7,210 bases of DNA, taken from assembly GCA_035601575.1 (NCBI GenBank), contig DATNNZ010000251.1, positions 1 to 7,210 on the forward strand. The letters run 5' to 3'. Numbering within the stretch: the stretch's first letter is position 1; each line of letters starts with the position of its first letter. Below, piece after piece: positions 1-5,101 of this stretch. Under the pieces are notes generated by a model. That model was given only the letters and a program-made list of their open reading frames with translations, did not search any database and was not told where the DNA came from. This DNA is from DASTDH01 sp035601575. GTDB taxonomy: Bacteria > Verrucomicrobiota > Verrucomicrobiia > Chthoniobacterales > JAFAMB01. Made by a program: the position numbers and the translations under genes.

Positions 1-280
1 CGCACCCGTCGGGATGCCGAGGTCCTGAATCACACTAAGCGACACCCCACCGAGAAACTGACCTTGAACATTGGCGCTCGGATGCGTCGCATTAGCTCCG
101 GGCACGCGATGGATGGTTTCCCGGGCGCCGCAAGCGGCGCACCCTCCGAATCGGGGAATGCCATCGCAAAGACTATTTCTCTTTTCTCCTGCGGGCGTCT
201 TCGCATGAGATTCTAATTCCAACCGGGCGTCTTGGAGCGAGATCTCTTCTTTCCTGCCTCTTGGCGCGACAACTTTTTGC
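1..280. other. Unassigned region after the kinase; possible gene fragment on the minus strand
   Basis: No protein is recognised here. One minus-strand frame is free of stops from inside the kinase 3' end through to the left edge. Its only nearby plausible start is a TTG at 220-222, with no Shine-Dalgarno; the translation from there includes a small Cys pair (GGCAACGA) and ends GIPTGA at the edge. It may be the beginning of the next gene of the cluster, but the same codon register is also open on the plus strand from 1 to 216, so open length alone proves little. The palindrome at 123-144 lies inside it. Confidence 0.25.
123..144. repeat. GC-rich palindrome downstream of the kinase
   Basis: GCGCCGC (125-131) and GCGGCGC (134-140) are perfect reverse complements around AA, flanked by GG and a CCC with one unpaired A. 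The core GCGGCGC is the same as in the inverted repeat at 5005-5056, so the two may belong to one dispersed palindrome family. No T-run follows on either strand, so it is not a convincing intrinsic terminator. Confidence 0.6.
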
Positions 281-1222
281 TTAGCGCCCTTGCGTGGTCT
301 CTCCAGCTAGGAAGCGATCCAATTCTTGGCGCGTCGGCAATCCTGCATAATCACCCCAAGAACTTACGCTGAAGGCTCCCATTGCCGCCCCTCGTTTAAC
401 TGCTTCCGCAAAAGAGACGCGGTCCAATATCCCAGAAATGACGCCGGCACAGAAAGCGTCACCCGCACCGACCGGATCAATCTCGGAAACTGGAAAACAA
501 GGCAGATGCGACCGGTTCTTTTCGTCCGCGAAAAAGACTCCTTTTTCTCCAAGTTTTATCGCGACTCTTCCGGCACCCAGGTCCCGAAGTCGATCCACCA
601 TCGCTTCGAGCTCACTCTGGTCGCAAAGAATCTCCGCGTCCACGAGGCTAGGAAGCAAAACGTCGCTCCGTTTGGCCAGTTCCAGAAAAACCGTTCGTGC
701 TTCTTCTTTCGGCCAGAGTCGAAATCGCATGTTAGGATCAAAAACCACTAACGTCCCGGCAGCACGAAATTGATCTATAACGGCGATGGTAACCTCGCGG
801 TTATGAGCACTGAGCGCGGGTGTGATACCCGTGACAAACAGGACTTGAGCCTGCAGATCTTTGAACTGAGCGAGTTCCAGTGCAGCCGCCGGCGATTGTC
901 TGCGATAGTAGAAAACTCGGCTGCCACTTCCTGGCCGCACCTCTTTGAACATTAGGCCGGTAGCCGCATCCTCCATAAGTTTAACGCCACTGACGTCCAC
1001 TCCCTCACCCCGCGCGGTCTTTAGTATTCTTTGGCCGAACGGATCATTGCCCAATCGGCTAATCCAGGTGGCTTGGTGCCCAAGCCGAACCAGACCGATG
1101 GCGCAGTTCAGTTCGGCGCCACCCACCGAAGCGTGAAAGGAGCCGGCCGATTCTAGCAAGGCGGACTCGGTGGGAGCGAGGAGCACCATCGCCTCTCCAA
1201 AAGTAACCACGTCGAAATTCAT
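281..1222 (-). CDS. kdgK: PfkB-family sugar kinase, probable 2-keto-3-deoxygluconate kinase
   Basis: A 313-residue ribokinase-fold kinase that uses ATP; best guess is conversion of KDG to KDPG, which an aldolase then splits to pyruvate and glyceraldehyde-3-phosphate. N-terminal FDVVTFGEAMV (3-13) is the family start and fixes the ATG at 1220-1222. SVGGAELNCAIGLVRLG (32-48) is the first PfkB signature, and DPVGAGDAFCAG (249-260) is the second, with Asp255 as catalytic base and GAG as anion hole. FYYRRQSPAA (104-113) matches the Tyr/Arg segment that KDG kinases use to hold the substrate carboxylate, and DPNMR (162-166) is also typical; this is why I prefer KDG kinase over fructokinase. The ATG overlaps the oxidoreductase stop as ATGA and has no Shine-Dalgarno, so translational coupling is likely. 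A GH88 enzyme five genes upstream fits a KDG pathway. Family membership is certain; substrate is moderately so. Confidence 0.88.
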   Translation of the reverse strand: MNFDVVTFGEAMVLLAPTESALLESAGSFHASVGGAELNCAIGLVRLGHQATWISRLGNDPFGQRILKTARGEGVDVSGVKLMEDAATGLMFKEVRPGSGSRVFYYRRQSPAAALELAQFKDLQAQVLFVTGITPALSAHNREVTIAVIDQFRAAGTLVVFDPNMRFRLWPKEEARTVFLELAKRSDVLLPSLVDAEILCDQSELEAMVDRLRDLGAGRVAIKLGEKGVFFADEKNRSHLPCFPVSEIDPVGAGDAFCAGVISGILDRVSFAEAVKRGAAMGAFSVSSWGDYAGLPTRQELDRFLAGETTQGR

Positions 1223-2805
1223 TTAGGATTGCGGACCGCGGATTGTGGATTTGACGTTGCACGTTCCGCATTCCGCATTCCGCAATCCGAAATTGAGCTA
1301 TTACTAACACCCGCGATATGATCGGCCACTCGGAGCGCTTGGGCAGCAATCGTAAGCGCGGGATTCACCGCCGCCGACGATGGAAAAAACGAACTATCCA
1401 CCACCAACAGATTTTTCACCTCATGCGTTCGGCAGAAAGGATCGAGAACCGAGGTCACCGGGTCTAACCCAAACCGAGCGGTGCCGCACTGGTGCGAGTT
1501 GGTTTCTATGCCCATGCGCTGGGTAAAAACCAGGGAATAACCAGCCCGGCGCAACATGCGCTTGCCCGCCTCAGTCAGTCGAGCATGCGCCTGTAAATTG
1601 GTTGGTTTCCAATGGACAACGATTCCGCCGCTCGAATTGATCGTGACCCGATTGTCCGGGTCCGGCAAATCTTCGGACATCACCCACCAATCGACGCTTC
1701 GCTCGGCGAAGGCAGCCAGCAGAGGCCGCGGGACCCACCGCTGGTTTGCCGTAAGCATTCCGGCCTGGAGCTTCCCGAGCAATTGCAAGTTCCCGAGCGG
1801 GTAGGGATGGTGCCCTTCGCCGTGCAGGTAAAAATCATTCACCGCCATTGTCTTTTGGAACATCGTCGCGTTTTTCCGAAATGGATCAATCGCCATAAGC
1901 GCCGTGTTGTTGTGCACCATATAATTGCGGCCGACCAATCCGGACCGGTTGGCCAGACCATTGGGATGAGCGCTGTTAGCGGAGCGAAGCAAAACTGCTG
2001 CAGAATTCGTGGCGCCACAAGACAAGACAAAGGTCTCGGCTCGCACCTCAACCGTTTGCCCATCCTTCTCTATTTCAGCGAAGACGACGGTTTGACCGGA
2101 AGGATCTGTCGACAGCCGGCGCACAAGACTGCGCGTCCAGAGTGTGATTGAACCGGATTCTAACGCGGGTCGCACACAATTCGTTTCGGCGTCCGCTTTG
2201 GCCGAGACCCGGCAAGGGAATCCGTCGCAAGTCCGGCAACGAATACACCGTCCTCCATCGCGCCAATCAACTCCCATGGGCATATAAAATGGATGTAATC
2301 CCTGCTTGGCTAGACGAGCCCGCAAATCCTCAATGTACGGTTCATGAGCCAACGGAGGGAAAGGAAACGGCTTGGTTCGCGGTGGATCGGTCGGATCGCT
2401 TCCGACTTCGCCATGAACCCAAAACAGCTCTTCTGCTCGATCGTAATAAGGTGAAAGATCGCTATACCCGATCGGCCAGGCCGGAGAGGTACCCTCCTCA
2501 TGTTCAAGCGATTCAAAATCTTGTTCGCGGAAACGCGGAAGCGCCGCGCCGTAGACTTTAGTGTTGCCCCCAACGAAGTAGTGCACACCGGGGCTAAATG
2601 GTTGGCCAGCGCTATCATACCAGAGCTCGGTTGTTTTGTATCGCTTGCGGTCGAATACCGCTTCCGGACTCCAGTTCTCCGGTTCTTTCGGGAGAAAATC
2701 ACCGCGCTCGAGAAGAAGAATTTTTCGACCGGTTTCGTGCAAAGCATAGGCCAGCGTACCTCCACCCATCCCGGATCCGATAATGACCAGGTCGAAAGTG
2801 TCCAT
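1219..2805 (-). CDS. GMC-family FAD-dependent sugar/alcohol oxidoreductase
   Basis: A 528-residue FAD oxidoreductase of the glucose-methanol-choline family, which oxidises alcohol groups, often on sugars. The N-terminal Rossmann motif is IIGSGMGGG (8-16), with E33 positioned for the FAD ribose. VGGNTKVYGAAL (78-89) is the flavin-attachment-loop region of the family. SHQCGT (437-442) supplies the probable catalytic His438, and VDSSFFPSSAAVNPALTIA (469-487) supplies the second active-site residue as Asn481 and closes the FAD site. Five cysteines at 187, 190, 193, 198 and 210 form an unusual cluster. No Sec or Tat signal and no haem subunit are seen, so it is probably cytoplasmic. It resembles the gluconate/fructose-dehydrogenase and glycoside-oxidase branch, but the substrate cannot be assigned. 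The family fold ends near residue 499; residues ~504-527 are encoded by a heptamer repeat. The stop overlaps the kinase start (ATGA). No Shine-Dalgarno is visible before the ATG at 2803-2805. Confidence 0.93.
   Translation of the reverse strand: MDTFDLVIIGSGMGGGTLAYALHETGRKILLLERGDFLPKEPENWSPEAVFDRKRYKTTELWYDSAGQPFSPGVHYFVGGNTKVYGAALPRFREQDFESLEHEEGTSPAWPIGYSDLSPYYDRAEELFWVHGEVGSDPTDPPRTKPFPFPPLAHEPYIEDLRARLAKQGLHPFYMPMGVDWRDGGRCIRCRTCDGFPCRVSAKADAETNCVRPALESGSITLWTRSLVRRLSTDPSGQTVVFAEIEKDGQTVEVRAETFVLSCGATNSAAVLLRSANSAHPNGLANRSGLVGRNYMVHNNTALMAIDPFRKNATMFQKTMAVNDFYLHGEGHHPYPLGNLQLLGKLQAGMLTANQRWVPRPLLAAFAERSVDWWVMSEDLPDPDNRVTINSSGGIVVHWKPTNLQAHARLTEAGKRMLRRAGYSLVFTQRMGIETNSHQCGTARFGLDPVTSVLDPFCRTHEVKNLLVVDSSFFPSSAAVNPALTIAAQALRVADHIAGVSNSSISDCGMRNAERATSNPQSAVRNPK
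1226..1295. repeat. Heptamer array with inverted arms, inside the 3' end of the GMC gene
   Basis: Ten consecutive 7-bp units can be read: GGATTGC, GGACCGC, GGATTGT, GGATTTG, ACGTTGC, ACGTTCC, GCATTCC, GCATTCC, GCAATCC, GAAATTG. The left units (GGATTGC type) are reverse complements of the right units (GCAATCC type), so the array is an imperfect inverted repeat; about 10 bp at 1226-1235 pair perfectly with 1279-1288, around a centre near 1254-1267. It encodes residues ~504-527 of the oxidoreductase and ends four bases before the kinase ATG. In the transcript it could fold into a long hairpin at this junction. Confidence 0.85.
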
Positions 2806-2818
2806 TTCGCGAAAGAGG

Positions 2819-2867
2819 TTACAGGTTACAGGTTACAGCTTGCGGGTTGCGGGTTGCGGGTTGCGGG
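2819..2867. repeat. Tandem heptamer array TTACAGG x3 / TTGCGGG x4
   Basis: Seven 7-bp units in perfect register: TTACAGG, TTACAGG, TTACAGC, then four copies of TTGCGGG. The two unit types share the frame TTxCxGG, so one probably derived from the other. The array begins 14 bp upstream of the oxidoreductase start codon and therefore forms its immediate 5' leader on the transcript. It contains no recognisable Shine-Dalgarno in the transcript sense. Confidence 0.9.
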
Positions 2868-2884
2868 GGGAGCAGGATCGTACT

Positions 2885-2926
2885 TGTTTAGTATTTGCTA
2901 TCTACTATTTGCTATTGGCTTGTCTG
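2885..2926. repeat. Degenerate AT-rich heptamer array
   Basis: Six 7-bp units in register: TGTTTAG, TATTTGC, TATCTAC, TATTTGC, TATTGGC, TTGTCTG. The unit sequence is unrelated to the array at 2819-2867, only 17 bp away, but the period is the same. It lies in the gap between permease 2 and the oxidoreductase. Confidence 0.7.
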
Positions 2927-2948
2927 TCCTCGGCCATCCGCATTCAAA

Positions 2949-2995
2949 ATGGGACACATCGGACACATGAGTCCCACGGGTCCCATTCTGGACAC
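2949..2995. repeat. Nonamer array with inverted arms downstream of permease 2
   Basis: From 2951, five 9-bp units follow one another: GGGACACAT, CGGACACAT, GAGTCCCAC, GGGTCCCAT, TCTGGACAC. The first two carry GGAC and the next two carry GTCCC, so the block is also an inverted repeat: ATGGGAC (2949-2955) pairs with GTCCCAT (2980-2986). It ends 17 bp from the permease 2 stop codon and could form a hairpin at the 3' end of the transporter message. No T-run follows, so it is not a standard intrinsic terminator. Confidence 0.75.
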
Positions 2996-3012
2996 AATCC
3001 CTCTCCAGCAGT

Positions 3013-3873
3013 TCATCCTTTGACCGAGCCGGCCAACAATCCGCGAATAAAATAACGTCCTAAAAAGATGTATACCAGCGCCGTTGGAAGCGCTACGACT
3101 ACGGCTCCAGCCATGACGACATTCCAATCGACGGAATAGGACCCGGAAAGATTATTCAGCGCCACGGTTACCGGCTGGGCCTGTGGGTTTGGTAAAATCG
3201 TCACCCCAAACAGAAAGTCGTTCCAGATGTTGGTGAATTGGAAAATGCCGACAACGACGAAAGCCGGTTTGGCGAGCGGTAACATCACCCGGGTAAAAAT
3301 CCGGATCAACCCGGCCCCGTCAATGCGCGCGGCTTCGAGCAATTCGTCCGGCAAATTCGCAAAGTAGTTCCGGAAAATGAGACTGGTGATCGGAAGTCCG
3401 TAAATCACGTGCACAGTGATCAAGCCCCAAATTGTTCCGTACAGATGGATACTCTGCAGCCACTGAATGAGTGGAATCAGAATACTCTGATACGGGATGA
3501 ACATTCCAAACACCAGGAACGCGAAAAGGACGTTTGCACCCGGGAACTTCCATTTGGCGAATAGATAACCGTTGATACTCCCGATGATGGAAGAGATCAC
3601 AGTTGCCGGTATCGCTAACATCAAGCTATTGCCCAAATTAGGCAGGAGGCGCTGCCAGGCTTCGATGAAGCCGCCACCAGTGAGCCGCGTCGGCAGGTTC
3701 CACATGGTCGATAGACTCACATGGGTCGAATCCTTCAGTCCGGTAACCACCATGACGTAGAGTGGCATCAGGAAAAAGAGCATGCAGAGGAAGAGAAAAA
3801 TCAGGCTGACGTAGTCGAGGGTGGTCTTGGGCAGCGATTCTCGATTTGGGAATGAGAAGGGAAATGCTTTCAT
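3013..3873 (-). CDS. ABC sugar importer permease 2 (MalG/UgpE-like)
   Basis: Second inner-membrane subunit of the CUT1 importer, 286 residues, a normal length for the MalG group. The predicted topology is six helices near residues 19-45, 80-105, 113-133, 146-168, 204-225 and 250-275, with the usual periplasmic stretch between the first two. The EAA loop is LLEAARIDGAG (178-188) followed by RVMLPLAKPAF (195-205), the surface that meets the ATPase. The C-terminus ends in a short RGLLAGSVKG tail typical of the family. The ATG at 3871-3873 has the only strong Shine-Dalgarno of the window (GAGGAGG, four bases upstream), placed in the 13-bp gap after permease 1, so the two subunits are surely translated from one message. 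The next gene downstream, a GMC oxidoreductase, is 207 bp away across repeat-filled DNA. Confidence 0.95.
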   Translation of the reverse strand: MKAFPFSFPNRESLPKTTLDYVSLIFLFLCMLFFLMPLYVMVVTGLKDSTHVSLSTMWNLPTRLTGGGFIEAWQRLLPNLGNSLMLAIPATVISSIIGSINGYLFAKWKFPGANVLFAFLVFGMFIPYQSILIPLIQWLQSIHLYGTIWGLITVHVIYGLPITSLIFRNYFANLPDELLEAARIDGAGLIRIFTRVMLPLAKPAFVVVGIFQFTNIWNDFLFGVTILPNPQAQPVTVALNNLSGSYSVDWNVVMAGAVVVALPTALVYIFLGRYFIRGLLAGSVKG

Positions 3874-3877
3874 GGAA

Positions 3878-3884
3878 CCTCCTC
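3878..3884 (-). promoter_or_regulatory. Strong ribosome binding site of permease 2
   Basis: GAGGAGG in the transcript sense, ending four bases before the ATG at 3871-3873 and lying wholly inside the 13-bp gap after permease 1. It fixes the permease 2 start and contrasts with the other genes here, none of which has a clear Shine-Dalgarno. Confidence 0.85.
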
Positions 3885-3886
3885 GC

Positions 3887-4963
3887 TCAGCGACGTCTCA
3901 AATTGGACCAGAGATACGGAACAATAACCAGGCTCACCAGGATAAGCATCACGACAGAAGCGGCGGCGCCTAGGTTGTAGCGAGTCGCTTTAAACGTCAT
4001 ATCAAAAACAAAGATGCCGGGCACATCAGTGGCAAAACCGGGACCGCTGCCGGTCATTGCAAAAATTAAATCGAAAATCTTGAGCGAGACATGTCCCAGA
4101 ATGATAGCTGTACTCACAGTTACGGGGTGCAGCAGCGGAAGGATCACTTTCCGATAAATCTGAATCTCCGTGGCTCCATCAATCCGCGCGGCCTCTCGGA
4201 GATCGGCGGGTATCGTGGAAAGTCCGGCCAGATACATCGCCATGGCGAACCCGCTGAGCTGCCACGCTGCCGCGATCACCACCGGGATCATTGCCAAGGG
4301 AATACCCAATTGCACACTCATGCCCTTTACTGCCGGGAAGATGTTCCCCAGCCAATCGTTCACTGAGAAGAGCACGGCCGGATCCGTGGTCCATCCGGGC
4401 TTTAAGGGCGGCCCGCCAAGCGAGGTAATGAGATGGTTAATGCCGAGTCCATCAAAGAGGAGATTAATTCCGGTTTCCGGATTGAAGATCCAGCGCCAGG
4501 CGATTCCGGTAACGATGAAGGAGAGCGCGTAGGGAAACAGGAAAACGTTCCGCAGAATCGTGTGACCAATCAGCTTCCGGTCGATCAGTAGAGCCAGCAC
4601 CAATCCAAGACTCATGGACAGGGTGAGAAATAGCACCGTGAAGATCACCACGTTCCGCAGGTTCGCGTGCCAACGCGGCATGGCAAACATTTGCAAATAG
4701 GTAAAACCGAATGGATCCCGCAGATCCATGTTCATGCGCAGCGTACCCCACTTGGACAAGGAAACCCAAACGGTGATCCCAATGAAGACGTAAACAAAGA
4801 TGATAATCGCGATCATCGTGGGGGTGAGGATGATCGGAGAAAGCCAAGCTTGGTTGAATCCGCGTCGCCGCGCTTTCTGCCCGCGATTCCGTACCACCGG
4901 ATCGAGCGCTCGGTCAGGCGACGGAGCTTTTTCCATCGGGGTGCCGGTAGTCTTCATCTTCAT
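3887..4963 (-). CDS. ABC sugar importer permease 1 (MalF/UgpA-like)
   Basis: Inner-membrane permease of the carbohydrate-uptake CUT1 class, partner of the second permease and of the binding protein. It has a basic cytoplasmic N-terminus of about 40 residues (KARRR near residues 30-35), then six likely membrane helices near residues 42-69, 105-128, 138-160, 224-249, 284-305 and 334-354. The cytoplasmic EAA loop, which docks the ATPase, reads EAARIDGA at about 257-264 followed by YRKVILPLL. The frame can be extended one codon to a TTG at 4964-4966, but the adjacent ATG at 4961-4963 is the more natural start (358 residues); an ATG two codons further in is equally possible, because no clear Shine-Dalgarno separates them. 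The stop lies 13 bp before the next permease gene. It belongs to the glucose/maltose-type permeases; substrate choice is set mainly by the binding protein. No ATPase gene is adjacent. Confidence 0.94.
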   Translation of the reverse strand: MKMKTTGTPMEKAPSPDRALDPVVRNRGQKARRRGFNQAWLSPIILTPTMIAIIIFVYVFIGITVWVSLSKWGTLRMNMDLRDPFGFTYLQMFAMPRWHANLRNVVIFTVLFLTLSMSLGLVLALLIDRKLIGHTILRNVFLFPYALSFIVTGIAWRWIFNPETGINLLFDGLGINHLITSLGGPPLKPGWTTDPAVLFSVNDWLGNIFPAVKGMSVQLGIPLAMIPVVIAAAWQLSGFAMAMYLAGLSTIPADLREAARIDGATEIQIYRKVILPLLHPVTVSTAIILGHVSLKIFDLIFAMTGSGPGFATDVPGIFVFDMTFKATRYNLGAAASVVMLILVSLVIVPYLWSNLRRR

Positions 4964-4975
4964 CAATTCCGGTAG

Positions 4976-4994
4976 GGACGAGCTCTGCTCGTCC
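4976..4994. repeat. Perfect 8-bp hairpin just upstream of permease 1
   Basis: GGACGAGC (4976-4983) and GCTCGTCC (4987-4994) are exact reverse complements with a three-base loop. In the minus-strand transcript the hairpin ends 12 bases before the preferred permease 1 start codon, close enough to affect ribosome access. Together with the larger inverted repeat at 5005-5056 it makes a two-hairpin block between the binding protein and the permease. Confidence 0.8.
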
Positions 4995-5004
4995 GTGCGG
5001 CCAA

Positions 5005-5056
5005 ATCAGGGGCGGCGCTAACGCTCAATTGGTTTTTCGTGCGCAGCGCCGCTGAT
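5005..5056. repeat. GC-rich inverted repeat between binding protein and permease 1
   Basis: GCGGCGCT (5012-5019) and AGCGCCGC (5045-5052) form a perfect 8-bp stem. It extends inward by about four pairs (GCGC with GCGT, including one wobble, across a one-base bulge) and outward by ATCA/TGAT across a three-base bulge, leaving a loop of about 16 bases. No U-run follows in the transcript direction, so it is more like a REP-type or processing/stability element than a terminator. Confidence 0.7.
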
Positions 5057-5059
5057 GCA

Positions 5060-5101
5060 AACTTCTAACTTCTAACTTCCGACTTATGACTCCTTACTTC
5101 T
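5060..5101. repeat. Heptamer array at the 3' end of the binding-protein gene
   Basis: Six 7-bp units in register: AACTTCT, AACTTCT, AACTTCC, GACTTAT, GACTCCT, TACTTCT. The last unit and the end of the fifth run over the binding-protein stop codon (5094-5096) and its final two Lys codons. It is the fourth heptamer-period array of the window, again at a gene boundary and again with its own unit sequence. Confidence 0.8.

Noticed and set aside
30..206. Short minus-strand ORF of 58 codons starting ATG at 204-206
   Set aside because: No Shine-Dalgarno, no recognisable features, and another frame in the same place is open for longer. Arg/Pro-rich translation looks like chance.
1..216. Plus-strand frame open from the left edge to a stop at 214-216
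   Set aside because: Could be the 3' end of a convergent gene, but the translation has no recognisable motif and the complementary frame is equally open.
1612..2151. Plus-strand open frame of 179 codons, the longest on that strand
   Set aside because: Wholly antisense to the GMC oxidoreductase core; no family features, composition typical of a shadow frame.
2176..2247. Calling the Cys cluster of the GMC enzyme an iron-sulfur site
   Set aside because: The spacing is suggestive, but iron-sulfur clusters are not an established feature of this family; kept only as a question to test.
2310..2765. Minus-strand open frame of 151 codons in another register of the GMC gene
   Set aside because: The overlapping frame has the FAD-binding motif and full family architecture; this one has none.
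2500..2970. Plus-strand open frame of 156 codons
   Set aside because: It lies mostly antisense to the GMC gene, which has clear family motifs, and its end is the translated heptamer arrays. No recognisable protein features.
2819..2995. CRISPR array
   Set aside because: Units are 7 or 9 bp in direct contact with no unique spacers and no cas genes; these are simple tandem repeats.
4170..4532. Plus-strand open frame of 120 codons
   Set aside because: Antisense to the EAA-loop half of permease 1; no independent evidence for a gene.
4964..4966. TTG as the start of permease 1
   Set aside because: It is directly followed by an in-frame ATG, which is the more likely initiator; neither has a better ribosome site.
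4976..5056. Intrinsic terminator between binding protein and permease
   Set aside because: The stems are strong, but no U-run follows either in the transcript direction, and the permeases must be expressed with the binding protein.
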